Below, one piece after another: positions 24,674-33,058 of a stretch of DNA of 50,243 nucleotides. This stretch comes from an uncultured Alphaproteobacteria bacterium (GTDB taxonomy: Bacteria; Pseudomonadota; Alphaproteobacteria; Rhizobiales; Beijerinckiaceae). Position 1 is the stretch's first letter; every line of letters starts with the position of its first letter. The notes below the pieces were generated by a model. It saw nothing but the letters and a program-made list of their open reading frames with translations. It was not told where the DNA came from and did not search any database. The translations under genes and the position numbers were made by a program. The stretch lies in assembly GCA_937988775.1 (NCBI GenBank), contig CALKHP010000010.1:1-50243 (forward strand). Reading direction: 5' to 3'.

Positions 24674-26050
24674 TCAACCGATCAAGGCCGGCCGTTGCGG
24701 CATCTCCCAGAGACCGGCCTGCGGCCTGCAAACCTCGTGGATGGCGCGGTCGAGCCAGCCGAGTTCGTCGAGCAGGTCGAGCAGCGTGTAGCGACGGCGG
24801 ATCAGGCGCGCCCGGCGGCAGTCGCGCGCCAGCTTGTCGAGCGTGACGCCGAGTTGCGCCGGATCGCAGGCCGCCTGGGCCGCGCCGAGCCATTGCTTCA
24901 TCACGCGCGCCGGCACGATCGACGACTGCAGCCGCGCCTGCAGCGCCGTCCATGTCAGCGCCAGCGCATCGAGGCGCTCGCCGCGCCGGCCGGCGCGCTG
25001 GTGTTTGGCCATGACCTCGGCCCGTGCCGCCGCCGCCAGGGCCGGATCGGGAAATGCCAGCCTGACCTCTTCCTCGAGCGCCGCCGGATCGGAGGGCGGC
25101 AGCTCGCGGCAGGCCCTGACCCGCGCCGGGATATCCTGCCGCAGGAACCATTCGTACAGGCCGAGCATCGCCACGGTGCCGACGCCGACGCAGGCGCCAT
25201 GCGCCACCGGCTCGCCGGCAAGCGCCAGCTTTTCCATTTCCCAGCAATGCGAAATCTGGTGTTCGCTGCCGCTCGCCGGGCGGGAATTGCCATAGGCCTG
25301 CATGGCGAAGCCGCAGATCAGCAGGCCCTCGATCAGCCGGCGGAGCGCATCCTCCCTGCCCTCGGCAAGCCGGGCCGGCTGCGAAAGCCAATCGCGGATA
25401 TGATCCTGAACCAGCGAGAAGACCGCCTTGTCGATGGCCTCCTCGCCGAGCGCATCGGCCAGGACCCAATCCAGCCCGGCCACGATTTTTCCGGCGAGGT
25501 CGCCATAGCCCCACGGCGCCATCCGCTCCGGCGCCCTGGCGATCAGGTCGAGATCGGCCAGCACCGCCAGCGGCGGCGCACAGGCAAGCGTGCGCTTGAA
25601 GCCGCTATCCAGCATCGCCCCGCCCGAGGCGGCATAACCATCCATCGAGGCGGCCGTGGCGATGCTGACATAGCCAAGGCCAGCCAGCTCGGCCGCATAT
25701 TTGGTGATATCGTTGATGACGCCCGAGCCGACCGCCAGCGGAAAGGCGCCGCCTTGCCTGAGCGCGGCCGCCACCTCACGCGCGGTTTCGGCGTGCGGTT
25801 TCAGGCGCGGCTTTTCGGTGAGCACCAGCGGTTCGTGCGCCTCGAGGCCCGCCTCGCGCAACACCGCCAGCGTCGCGTGGCCGGCCGCCGCCATCGTGTT
25901 GCTGTCCGCGACGATCTGAAACGGGCCCTTGAGGCCAAGCCCGCGAACAAGCCGGGGCAAGCCGGCAAGCGCGCCGCGCTCGACCACCGCGGCATGCGTC
26001 ACCGAAGCCCGAGCGACGGCTTCGTCCAATACCGATCCAGACCTCGTCAT
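24674..26050 (-). CDS. sn-glycerol-1-phosphate dehydrogenase family protein (AraM/EgsA-like)
   Basis: This 458-aa enzyme belongs to the iron-containing-alcohol-dehydrogenase-like G1P dehydrogenases, which interconvert DHAP and sn-glycerol 1-phosphate with NAD(P)H. It shows VGSGVINDITKYAA (nucleotide site, about 107-120), IATAASMDGYAASGGAML, GYGDLAGK (metal ligand D184), SGSEHQISHCWEM (H264) and AHGACVGVGT (H284), so the three expected metal ligands are present. AAGAGGGG lies 9 bases before the ATG. The C-terminal extension (about residues 340-458) is like that of AraM. It is divergent from a HAD phosphatase gene, with a SorC-type operator between them. It probably feeds G1P to DHAP in catabolism. 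Confidence 0.88.
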   Translation of the reverse strand: MTRSGSVLDEAVARASVTHAAVVERGALAGLPRLVRGLGLKGPFQIVADSNTMAAAGHATLAVLREAGLEAHEPLVLTEKPRLKPHAETAREVAAALRQGGAFPLAVGSGVINDITKYAAELAGLGYVSIATAASMDGYAASGGAMLDSGFKRTLACAPPLAVLADLDLIARAPERMAPWGYGDLAGKIVAGLDWVLADALGEEAIDKAVFSLVQDHIRDWLSQPARLAEGREDALRRLIEGLLICGFAMQAYGNSRPASGSEHQISHCWEMEKLALAGEPVAHGACVGVGTVAMLGLYEWFLRQDIPARVRACRELPPSDPAALEEEVRLAFPDPALAAAARAEVMAKHQRAGRRGERLDALALTWTALQARLQSSIVPARVMKQWLGAAQAACDPAQLGVTLDKLARDCRRARLIRRRYTLLDLLDELGWLDRAIHEVCRPQAGLWEMPQRPALIG

Positions 26051-26090
26051 CGCGCGCGCCGCCCCTCTTGAGATAATTGTATATTAGATA

Positions 26091-26101
26091 TTACATCTGT
26101 A
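26091..26101. promoter_or_regulatory. SorC-type operator candidate, site 1 (TTACATCTGTA)
   Basis: The core TACATCTGTA is a near-palindrome and shares CATCTGTA with the site at 37066-37080 and TACATNTGTA with the site at 28514-28529. It lies 41 bp upstream of the G1P dehydrogenase start. On that strand it sits inside the 17-bp spacer after a TTGTCA (26112-26107), the same arrangement as in the ABC operon promoter. A second half-dyad pair TGTA-N10-TACA (26078-26095) overlaps it. Confidence 0.55.
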
Positions 26102-26142
26102 TGGCATTGACAATTCAATCCTCACCGACGGTGATCCCGGAT

Positions 26143-26955
26143 ATGGCAGATTCGATGAAACCCCTCGCCGAACTCGGCTTCGACGCGCTGCGAAACGTCG
26201 AAATCCTGCTATCGGATATTGACGACACCATCACGACCGACGGCGTCCTGACGGCACAGGCCTATGGCGCGCTCGAACGCCTGCACCGGGCCGGCATCAA
26301 GATCGTGCCGATTACCGGCCGGCCGGCCGGCTGGTGCGATCACATTGCCCGCATGTGGCCGGTGGATGGCGTGGTCGGCGAGAACGGCGCGTTTTCCATG
26401 GTCTATGACCGCGCGCGCAAGGTCATGCGCCAGCATGCCTTTGCCGATGCGCAAACCCTGCGCGCCAACCGCGCCAGGCTCGACGCCTTGTCGCAACGCA
26501 TCCTCGCGGCCGTGCCCGGCACCGGCTTGGCCAGCGATCAGCCCTATCGCCTCGCCGACCTCGCCATCGATTTCTGCGAGGACGTGCCGCGCCTGCCGGA
26601 CGCAGCGATCGATCGCATCGTGGCGCTTTTCAAGGAAGCCGGCGCGCAGGCCAAGGTCAGTTCGATCCATGTCAATGGCTGGTTTGGCGATTACGACAAG
26701 CTGGCGATGACGCGGGTGCTGCTGCAGCACGAATTCCAGCGCGATATCGCGGCCGACAACCACAGGATCGTCTTCGTCGGGGATTCTCCCAATGACGAGC
26801 CGATGTTCGGCGCTTTCGCCCTGTCGGTCGGCGTCGCCAATATCCGCGCCCTGGCCCACCGCCTTCAGGCCAAGCCGCATTATGTCGCCGAAGGCCATTC
26901 CGGGCACGGTTTCGTCGAGTTGGCCGAACGTCTCCTGCAAGCCCGCGCGGCCTGA
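26143..26955 (+). CDS. HAD-superfamily (Cof/sucrose-phosphatase-like, type IIB) phosphatase
   Basis: This protein of about 270 aa has the four HAD motifs: LLSDIDDTITTDG (nucleophile DID), PITGRPAGW, the KLAMTRVLL lysine, and VFVGDSPNDEPMFGAF. The cap segment between them is of the C2B type seen in sucrose-phosphate and mannosyl-3-phosphoglycerate phosphatases. The start is uncertain. The frame is open to 26077, but the first codons overlap the operator and promoter, so MADSMKPLAELGF (26143) is preferred, with GGTGAT as a weak ribosome-binding site. It is divergent from the G1P dehydrogenase and convergent with the SorC gene. It likely dephosphorylates a sugar or polyol phosphate in this pathway. 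Confidence 0.82.
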   Translation: MADSMKPLAELGFDALRNVEILLSDIDDTITTDGVLTAQAYGALERLHRAGIKIVPITGRPAGWCDHIARMWPVDGVVGENGAFSMVYDRARKVMRQHAFADAQTLRANRARLDALSQRILAAVPGTGLASDQPYRLADLAIDFCEDVPRLPDAAIDRIVALFKEAGAQAKVSSIHVNGWFGDYDKLAMTRVLLQHEFQRDIAADNHRIVFVGDSPNDEPMFGAFALSVGVANIRALAHRLQAKPHYVAEGHSGHGFVELAERLLQARAA

Positions 26956-26966
26956 GCGGCGGAGCT

Positions 26967-27914
26967 TCAGCCGCGCGCGATCTCGGCCGCCGCCCGGGCG
27001 CAATTCTCGTCGCAGATCAGCACCGAGCCGAGGCCGGCGCGCAGCACGGCGGCCACGGCGGCGACCTTGTTCTCGCCACCGGCCGCCAGCACCACCGTCG
27101 GGATATGCGCCAGCTGATCGAGCGGCAACGCGATGGCGCGCCGGTTGAGAGGATGGTCGATCGGCCGCCCATAGGCGTCGATGAACTGACCGATCACATC
27201 GCCGACTGCGCCCGCCCGGCGGAGGTCCTCGATTTTGACGTCGCCCGTCAGGCCATACCGCACCAGCATCGAGCGATGGGTGACGTCGCCGATGCTCAGC
27301 ACGGCGATGTCATTGGTCTCGATGCGCTGGAACGCCTCCCGGAACACGTCCTGCGCCATGATGATGTCATGCGATTGCGGGCTGCCGGCGTAGATCGGCG
27401 CCGCCAGATACTGGCATTCCGCGCCGAGCTTGCGCGCCAGCTCGCTGGCGATGGCGAAGGTGTTGATCTCGATGCCATGGGTCAGGCCGCCCATCATCGA
27501 GTTGACGCACAGGTCGGGATGGCGGCTCGAACGGATATGGCGCAGCATTTCGCGCAAGGTGCTGCCCCAGCCGACGCCAAAGCCCTTCACCACGTTGTTC
27601 TCGAGAAACTGCGACACGTAATCCGCCGCCGCGCGGCCGAGGATCACTGGCACCTGCGCGTCATCCTGCGGCGTCGGCACGATCACCGCCGCCTTCAAGC
27701 CGAAGCTGCCGACGAGCTCGCGCTCGAGCGCCACGCAACTCGCCAGCTCGGAGTTGAGCTTGATTTCGACGAGGCCGTTGCGCCGGGCATCGATCAGGAT
27801 GCGGTTGATGCGCAGGCGCGTCGTCCCGAGCGAGCGGGCGATGTCGGCCTGCGTCATGCCCTCGATGAAATACAGCCACGCCGCGCGGACTTCCAGTTGC
27901 CGGTCAGCGTTCAT
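26967..27914 (-). CDS. SorC-family (sugar-binding) transcriptional regulator 1
   Basis: This 315-aa regulator has an N-terminal HTH (AAWLYFIEGMTQADIARSLG, TTRLRINRILIDARRNGLVE). The SorC/DeoR C-terminal sugar-phosphate-binding domain follows, with GWGSTLREMLRHI, SMMGGLTHGIEINTFAIASE, IGDVTHRSMLVRYGLT and LAAGGENKVAAVAAVLRAG. The ATG at 27914 has GGGGA 6 bases upstream; a TTG 8 codons earlier is the alternative. It is 53 bases downstream of the RpiB-type gene in the same operon. EryD of erythritol operons is of this family. It is the natural candidate to bind the three TACATNTGTA-like sites. Confidence 0.92.
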   Translation of the reverse strand: MNADRQLEVRAAWLYFIEGMTQADIARSLGTTRLRINRILIDARRNGLVEIKLNSELASCVALERELVGSFGLKAAVIVPTPQDDAQVPVILGRAAADYVSQFLENNVVKGFGVGWGSTLREMLRHIRSSRHPDLCVNSMMGGLTHGIEINTFAIASELARKLGAECQYLAAPIYAGSPQSHDIIMAQDVFREAFQRIETNDIAVLSIGDVTHRSMLVRYGLTGDVKIEDLRRAGAVGDVIGQFIDAYGRPIDHPLNRRAIALPLDQLAHIPTVVLAAGGENKVAAVAAVLRAGLGSVLICDENCARAAAEIARG

Positions 27915-27967
27915 GTCGGTCCCCAGCCGCGCAGCCAATGTTCAACGAAACAGGATCGCGGCGCGCC

Positions 27968-28426
27968 TCACCCCGTCTGCGCCAGCCGCTTGCCTTCGTA
28001 GCTGGTGATGCGGGATATCTTATCGGCGGACCGGCCGCCAGGGAACTGCACGGCAAGAAAGGCATCGACGATGGCCTTGGCGAGTTCCGGGCCGACGACG
28101 CGCGCCCCGATCGTGACGATCTGCGCATCGTTGCTGAGGCCGGCGCGCTCGGCCGAATAGGTATCGTGGGCCTGGGCGGCGCGGATCCCCGGCACCTTAT
28201 TGGCCGAGATCGCCATGCCGATCCCGGTGCCGCAGAGCAGGATGCCACGCTCGTGCTGCCCGGCGATGATCGCCTCCGCCACCTTGAAGGCGATGTCGGG
28301 ATAGAGCACCGCCGTCCGGTCGAACGTGCCGTAATCCTTCACCTCGAAGCCGCGCGACGACAGGTGCTCCCGCAATATCTCCTTCAGATCATAGGCAGCC
28401 TCATCGCAACCGATCGCCAGTTTCAT
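27968..28426 (-). CDS. RpiB/LacAB-family sugar-phosphate isomerase
   Basis: This 152-aa isomerase starts MKLAIGCDEAAYDLKEILRE and has VKDYGTFDRTAVLYPDIAFK. The active-site GILLCGTGIGMAISANKVPG carries the catalytic Cys65, followed by RAAQAHDTYSAERAGLSND. Length and motifs match RpiB and the related EryI-type isomerases that act on ribose, allose or erythrose phosphates. It heads a minus-strand operon with SorC regulator 1 and is divergent from the FGGY kinase gene. The presumed kinase product (a ketose phosphate) would be its substrate; which one is not known. Confidence 0.92.
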   Translation of the reverse strand: MKLAIGCDEAAYDLKEILREHLSSRGFEVKDYGTFDRTAVLYPDIAFKVAEAIIAGQHERGILLCGTGIGMAISANKVPGIRAAQAHDTYSAERAGLSNDAQIVTIGARVVGPELAKAIVDAFLAVQFPGGRSADKISRITSYEGKRLAQTG

Positions 28427-28477
28427 CGCCGACCCCCATACGCATTGTCGCCTTGGCGCATATTATGGCGAGTTGCG

Positions 28478-28498
28478 GCCTTGCGCGAGGCTTTTTTT
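28478..28498 (+). terminator. Small GC hairpin followed by seven T residues
   Basis: GCCTTGCGCGAGGC (28478-28491) can form a 5-bp stem (one G-T pair) and is followed directly by TTTTTTT (28492-28498). It would terminate + strand transcription just before the kinase operator, where no + strand gene ends. It could insulate the kinase promoter or be fortuitous. Confidence 0.35.
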
Positions 28499-28513
28499 CA
28501 AATGCGTTTCGTG

Positions 28514-28529
28514 ATTTACATTTGTAAAT
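28514..28529. promoter_or_regulatory. SorC-type operator candidate, site 2 (16-bp palindrome)
   Basis: ATTTACATTTGTAAAT is a palindrome at 14 of 16 positions, located 25 bp before the TTG start of the FGGY kinase gene and 88 bp upstream of the RpiB-type gene. It shares the TACATNTGTA core with the sites at 26091 and 37066. Its position fits repression of the kinase by the SorC protein encoded next door. Confidence 0.65.
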
Positions 28530-28554
28530 TCGCGCGTGGGAGGGGGAACGGGCC

Positions 28555-30051
28555 TTGGCTTACGTAATCGGCATCGATGGCGGCACGGAATCGCTTCGCG
28601 CCCATGTCTTCGACCTGGCCGGCACGAGCCTGGGCAGCGGCGTCGGCCGCTATCAAACCGACTTCCCGGCGCCGGGCCGGGCCGAGCAGGCGCCGATGGA
28701 CTGGTGGGCGGCCCTCGGCGTCGCCGTGCGCGCGGCGCTCGCCGAGGCGCAGGTTCCGGCGCGGGAGATCGCGGCACTGTGCCTCGACACGACCTCGTGC
28801 ACCGTGGTCGCCCTCGATGAAACCGGCCGGCCGCTGCGCCCCGCCATCCTGTGGATGGATGTGCGCGCGGAACAGGAGGCCGAGGCCGTCCTCGCCACGG
28901 GCGACGCCGCCCTCGCGCTGAACGGGGCCGGCCACGGGCCGATTTCGGCCGAATGGATGATCCCGAAGGCGCTCTGGCTGAAGCGCCACCAGGCCGCCCT
29001 CTACCGGCAGGCCGCGACGATCTGCGAGTATCAGGATTTTCTGATGCAGCGCCTTACCGGGCGTCTGGTGGCGAGCCTGACCAATGTCGCGATGCGCTGG
29101 CATTACCGCAAGAACGCCGGCGGCTGGCCTCTCTCCCTGCTCGAGGCGCTCGACCTCGCCGATCTGTTCATGAAATGGCCGCAGGAGATCGTGGCGCCCG
29201 GCGGCCTTGTCGGCACCTTGACCGCCGAGGCCGCGGCCCATCTCGCGCTGCCCTGCGCCACCAAGGTCATCCAGGGCGGTGCCGACGCGTTCATCGGCAT
29301 GATCGGCCTTGGCGTCGCCGAACCGGGCCAGGTCGCCCTGATCACCGGATCGTCGCATCTGCAACTGGCGGTGTGCCGGCACGAATTGCGCGTCCCCGGC
29401 CTGTGGGGCAGCTATGCCGATGTCGTCTATCCCGGCCGTCACGTGCTGGAAGGCGGCCAGACATCCTCCGGTTCGATGATCGCCTGGCTCGACCGGCTGC
29501 TCGGCGAGGGCTACGACCTCGACAGGCTCAACCGCGAGGCGTCCGTCATTGCGCCGGGCGCGGACGGGCTCGTCGCCCTCGATCATTTCCAGGGCAACCG
29601 CAATCCATATACCGATGCCGCCTCGCGCGGCGCGCTGGTCGGGCTGACGCTCGGCCACGGGCCGGCGCATATCTTCCGGGCGATGATCGAAAGCATCTGC
29701 CTCGGAACCCGCCTGATTCTCGATCGGATGCGGGCCGCCGGCGTGCCGCTCAGCGAGCTGATCGTCGGTGGCGGGGCAAGCCGCTCGCCGCTCTGGCTGC
29801 AAATTCACGCCGATACCGCCAACCTGCCGGTGAAGGTGGCAAGCTGCACCGATGCGCCCGCCCTCGGCTCGGCCATACTGGCGGCGGTCGGCGCCGGCTT
29901 GTTTCCCGACGTCCGGGCCGGCATCGCGGCCATGACGACCATCGACCGCACCGTCACTCCCGATCCGGCGGCGGCAGCACGTTACGACGCGCTTCTGGCG
30001 CGCTATGTCACGCTTTACCAGGCGCTCAAGACGTGGCGCTCCGCGTTCTAG
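28555..30051 (+). CDS. FGGY-family carbohydrate kinase, TTG start
   Basis: This 498-aa sugar kinase has an N-terminal phosphate-binding AYVIGIDGGTESLRAHVFD, LCLDTTSCTVVALDETG, PAILWMDVRAEQEA and IQGGADAFIGMIGLG with the catalytic-base Asp. GGGASRSPLWLQIHADTANL and DAPALGSAILAAVGAG lie in the C-terminal half. The start is TTG at 28555 behind GGAGGGGG. FGGY members phosphorylate ribulose, xylulose, erythritol, glycerol and similar polyols; I cannot choose among them, though the overall look is ribulokinase-like. It is divergent from the RpiB/SorC operon and overlaps the IMPase stop by 4 nt tail to tail. Confidence 0.9.
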   Translation: MAYVIGIDGGTESLRAHVFDLAGTSLGSGVGRYQTDFPAPGRAEQAPMDWWAALGVAVRAALAEAQVPAREIAALCLDTTSCTVVALDETGRPLRPAILWMDVRAEQEAEAVLATGDAALALNGAGHGPISAEWMIPKALWLKRHQAALYRQAATICEYQDFLMQRLTGRLVASLTNVAMRWHYRKNAGGWPLSLLEALDLADLFMKWPQEIVAPGGLVGTLTAEAAAHLALPCATKVIQGGADAFIGMIGLGVAEPGQVALITGSSHLQLAVCRHELRVPGLWGSYADVVYPGRHVLEGGQTSSGSMIAWLDRLLGEGYDLDRLNREASVIAPGADGLVALDHFQGNRNPYTDAASRGALVGLTLGHGPAHIFRAMIESICLGTRLILDRMRAAGVPLSELIVGGGASRSPLWLQIHADTANLPVKVASCTDAPALGSAILAAVGAGLFPDVRAGIAAMTTIDRTVTPDPAAAARYDALLARYVTLYQALKTWRSAF

Positions 30052-30836
30052 ATTCCCTTCAGGCAGGCGAGCAGTTCGGCGTGCAGGTGGCCGTTCGACG
30101 CGACGCGCTCGGCATCGTCATCCCCGGCCTCGGACCCGTCGAGCCGCGTGATGCGCCCGCCGGCGCCACGCAGGATCGGCATCGCCGCCGCATGCGACAC
30201 GATATCGGCCTTGATCGACACGAAGGCATCGAGCTTGGCGCTGGCGACCAGGCACATTTCCAGCCCGCCGGAAACGATGATGCGCACGCCGCGCGCCGCC
30301 TCGCCCAGCCGGCGGATGATCTCGGCGCTGCGCGCGACCTCCCGTGGCGAGAAATGCGAGGTCAGCACCACCGAGACCACGGCATCGGACAGCGAGGTAA
30401 TGGCCGAAACCCGCGCCTCCTGGTCGTTGATGCGTGGCGGCGCGCCGTCCTCGAAGGTCGCCTTGAGGCGCGCAAGCGGCGCATCGACGATGCCGGCCCG
30501 CGTCACGCCGTCTTCCTGATAGGCCATCGTCACCGAGAACCACGGCAGGCCGGCCGCGTAATTTATCGTGCCGTCGAGCGGGTCGACGATCCAGCGCTTG
30601 CCGCCTTGCGGCCCGAGGATGCCGGCCTCCTCGGACAGGATGCCGGCATCGGGCGTCGCCGCGCGCAGGCCCTCGATCACGATGCGTTCCGAGGCGAGAT
30701 CGGCCTGGGTGACGATATCGCGCAATTCCTTGCGGTTGGCGGCAAGCGCACCGCCCTGCATCTCGACCAGGGTGGCGGCGGCGCGCGCGGCAATGCGCTC
30801 GGCATGGCCGAGAATGCTTGAATAGGTCGGTCTCAT
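30048..30836 (-). CDS. Inositol monophosphatase family protein with an altered metal-binding motif
   Basis: This 262-aa protein has DIVTQADLASE, SEEAG (E69/E70) and WIVDPLDGTINYAAGLPWFS (D85, D88), the first metal sites of the IMPase/FBPase fold. The third motif, normally W-D-x-A-A-G, reads V-S-H-A-A-A (S214, H215), so the Asp that usually completes the metal site is replaced by His. RGAGGRITRLDG follows as expected. It is the last gene of the phosphoesterase/ABC operon, with its start overlapping the GpdQ-like gene by 4 nt. It may act on a sugar or polyol monophosphate released by the phosphodiesterases, or have changed chemistry. Confidence 0.87.
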   Translation of the reverse strand: MRPTYSSILGHAERIAARAAATLVEMQGGALAANRKELRDIVTQADLASERIVIEGLRAATPDAGILSEEAGILGPQGGKRWIVDPLDGTINYAAGLPWFSVTMAYQEDGVTRAGIVDAPLARLKATFEDGAPPRINDQEARVSAITSLSDAVVSVVLTSHFSPREVARSAEIIRRLGEAARGVRIIVSGGLEMCLVASAKLDAFVSIKADIVSHAAAMPILRGAGGRITRLDGSEAGDDDAERVASNGHLHAELLACLKGI

Positions 30837-31660
30837 GATTGTCCCGGATATTCCGCTGGCAGTTCGAATTCGTGGATCGGGCCGAACGCCCCGATCGGGA
30901 TGATGTGGCTGACGAAACCATCCGTCGCCGAATAGCTGTGCACGGCGAAGCCGGGCGGCTCGTGAATCAGCCGCGTCGGTTGGCCGGGCCGCAAATCGAA
31001 GGCGACCTGATGGGCGGTGCCGGGCGCGACAAAGCCGATCGTGCCGGCATAGCGGCGCATAATCGGGCGATGATAATGCCCGGTGGCGATCAGGCCGATC
31101 TCCGGGTGATCCCGGATCAGGCTTTCGAAAGCCGGCGCGGTACGGCACATCATCGGGTCCATCGCCGGAACGCCGGTGCGAAACGGCGGATGGTGCATAA
31201 CGATCAGCGTCGGCCGGCCGCCGCCTACCGCCAGCGCACCGGCGAGCCAGGCCTGGCGCGCCGGGCAGATGTCTCCGCCATGCGCGCCGGCGACCACGGT
31301 GTCGAGCGCGATCAGCCGCACCGGAAAATCATCGACCGCGTAATGCAGGAAGGCCGGGTCCTGCCTGAGCGTGGGAAAGCGCCCGCCAAGCACCGCGCGC
31401 ATCGTCTCGCGGCGATCATGATTGCCGGGGATCAGGTAGCACGGCATCGCCAGCGCGGAGAGCGCCTCGGCCACCGCCTCGTATTCGGCGGCAAGCCCGC
31501 AATCGGTGAGATCGCCGCTGACGATGACGCAGTCCGGGCGCGGGTCGAGCCCGTTCACGGCGGCGATCGCCTGCCGCATCAAGGCGCAGGTATCGAGGCC
31601 CGCATAGGCCGCGACGCCAGCCGGCCGGGCATGGAAATCGCTTAATTGCGCAATCAGCAT
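30833..31660 (-). CDS. GpdQ-like metallophosphodiesterase
   Basis: This 275-aa class III cyclic-nucleotide/glycerophosphodiester phosphodiesterase has a full binuclear metal site: LSDFH (D8, H10), SGDLTD (D50), PGNHD (N80, H81), VMHHPPF (H156) and GHYHR (H195, H197). AVDDFPVRLIALD, MDPMMCRTAPAF and APGTAHQVAF correspond closely to what I recall of Enterobacter GpdQ (274 aa). There is no signal peptide, so it acts in the cytoplasm after import. It follows the Ugp-like binding-protein gene and is coupled to the IMPase gene. It probably cleaves the imported diester. Confidence 0.87.
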   Translation of the reverse strand: MLIAQLSDFHARPAGVAAYAGLDTCALMRQAIAAVNGLDPRPDCVIVSGDLTDCGLAAEYEAVAEALSALAMPCYLIPGNHDRRETMRAVLGGRFPTLRQDPAFLHYAVDDFPVRLIALDTVVAGAHGGDICPARQAWLAGALAVGGGRPTLIVMHHPPFRTGVPAMDPMMCRTAPAFESLIRDHPEIGLIATGHYHRPIMRRYAGTIGFVAPGTAHQVAFDLRPGQPTRLIHEPPGFAVHSYSATDGFVSHIIPIGAFGPIHEFELPAEYPGQS

Positions 31661-31682
31661 CGCATATCCCGGAAGATGGACC

Positions 31683-31710
31683 GGCAGCCACCGCGATGAC
31701 GGTGGCTGCC
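31683..31710 (-). terminator. Strong intergenic hairpin after the Ugp-like binding-protein gene
   Basis: A perfect 11-bp stem GGCAGCCACCG / CGGTGGCTGCC with loop CGATGA starts 7 bases after the binding-protein stop codon and 22 bases before the GpdQ-like gene. No T-run follows in the direction of transcription. It probably stabilises the binding-protein mRNA and lowers expression of the two downstream genes. Confidence 0.65.
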
Positions 31711-31717
31711 GCTATCG

Positions 31718-32992
31718 TTACTTCATCAGCGCGGAGGTTTCCTTGACGAGGCGCGCGAGCCCGTCCTTGGGCTGGATGTCGCCGCGCATCACGCCGTTGA
31801 TGATCTCGCGCTGCGTCCGCCAGATCCGCACCGAATTGCCGCCGGGATAACCCTGCCATGGCACCGAGCGGTCCATTTGCAGCGTCACCGTCTTGAAGTT
31901 CGGGTTGGCCGCGTAATACGGCCCGAGATAGTCGGGGCCGAGCGCGCGCTTGTTGGTCGGCAGGTAGCCGGTATTCTCGACCACCAGCTTCTGGGCCTCC
32001 GGCCCGGTCATGAACTTGACGAATTCCCAGGCCGCCTTCTGCTTGGCCGGATCCTTGGCGGTGATCAGCGCCGAGTTGCCGCCGGTCGGCAGGCCGCCCT
32101 TCGCCTTGTCGTCGAGCGGGAACACCGCGCTGCCGAGGGTGAACTTGTCGCCGATCAGGTCGGTATCCTGGCGCATGCGCGCCGGCGTATCGAAGAAGAT
32201 GCCGATCTGGCCGGCGACGAATTGCTGGCGCGACTGGTCCCAGTCGATCAGCGGCATGCCGCCTTCGGTCACGAAGCGGCGCAGCATTTCGAGTTCCTTC
32301 AGGCCGACGCCGTCAAACGCGACCTTGTCGCCGGCCTCGTTCAGCATCGAGCCGCCGCCCTGCAGGACGATGCCGCGCCACAGCCAGTCATCGGGCCAGT
32401 CGTGGACGTTATAGGCCATGCCGGCGATGTTCGGCCCGAGCGCCTTGATCTTGGCGGCAAGCGTCACGATGCCTTCCCAGGTATCGGGCATATGCGCCGG
32501 ATCGCCGCCGGCCTTCTTCACCAGTTCATTGTTGATATACATGATCGGCGTCGAGGCGTTGACCGCCATGCCGTATTGCTTGCCGTTGATCTGGCCGAGC
32601 GCCAGGATCTTGTCGGAATAATTATCGGCAACCCATTGCTTCGGCTCGCCGGCCAAAAGCGGCCCGAGCTCGAGCACCTGCTTGCGCTTTTCCAGCGTGT
32701 TCACCAGCTCCTGCTGCAGGTGGAAGCCGGAATAGAACACATCCGGCAACTGGTTGGTTACCGCCTGGCGCAGCATGGTCTGGTGGCCCTCGTCATAGCT
32801 CGCGGCCGGCGCCCGGAAATTGATCTTGATGTCGGGGTGCTTCTCCATGAAGGCCTTGGCGGCCGGCTCGTGGAATTTCGCGAAAGCCGGGAAGCAGTAC
32901 AGCACGTCGAGCGTCACCTGCTGGGCGAGCGCCGGGGTCGCGACCAGCGAGGCAAGCGCCGCTGCCCCGAGCCATTTTGTTATGCGTCGCAT
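31718..32992 (-). CDS. Ugp/sugar-type ABC substrate-binding protein 1
   Basis: This 424-aa family-1 binding protein has a Sec signal (MRRITKWLGAAALASLVATP, cleavage near ALAQ). The mature part starts VTLDVLYCFPAFAKFHEPAA and includes SYDEGHQTMLRQAVTNQLPD, MAYNVHDWPDDWLWRG and QQFVAGQIGIFFDTPARMRQ. The start at MRRITKW is set by AACAGGAGG 6 bases upstream. It is about 60% identical by eye, almost without gaps, to the second binding protein at 39230-40519. Family-1 proteins bind sugars, polyols or glycerol-3-phosphate diesters; the adjacent phosphodiesterases suggest a phosphodiester or polyol ligand. Confidence 0.9.
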   Translation of the reverse strand: MRRITKWLGAAALASLVATPALAQQVTLDVLYCFPAFAKFHEPAAKAFMEKHPDIKINFRAPAASYDEGHQTMLRQAVTNQLPDVFYSGFHLQQELVNTLEKRKQVLELGPLLAGEPKQWVADNYSDKILALGQINGKQYGMAVNASTPIMYINNELVKKAGGDPAHMPDTWEGIVTLAAKIKALGPNIAGMAYNVHDWPDDWLWRGIVLQGGGSMLNEAGDKVAFDGVGLKELEMLRRFVTEGGMPLIDWDQSRQQFVAGQIGIFFDTPARMRQDTDLIGDKFTLGSAVFPLDDKAKGGLPTGGNSALITAKDPAKQKAAWEFVKFMTGPEAQKLVVENTGYLPTNKRALGPDYLGPYYAANPNFKTVTLQMDRSVPWQGYPGGNSVRIWRTQREIINGVMRGDIQPKDGLARLVKETSALMK

Positions 32993-33058
32993 GTCGGATC
33001 CTCCTGTTGGTACCAAGCGTTCTTGCCGGCCTGCGCGACAGCCGGATGACAGATGCGC

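Noticed and set aside
23679..25514. A 611-codon minus-strand frame
   Set aside because: It overlaps the G1P dehydrogenase in another frame and the unknown plus-strand gene. Composition is Gly/Arg-rich low complexity and no motif is visible.
26107..26112. Perfect TTGACA on the plus strand just upstream of the HAD phosphatase
   Set aside because: No -10-like sequence lies 16-18 bases downstream. The complementary TTGTCA in the other direction fits the G1PDH promoter better.
28851..30821. A 656-codon plus-strand frame
   Set aside because: It is a shadow of the FGGY kinase in another frame and antisense to the IMPase gene.
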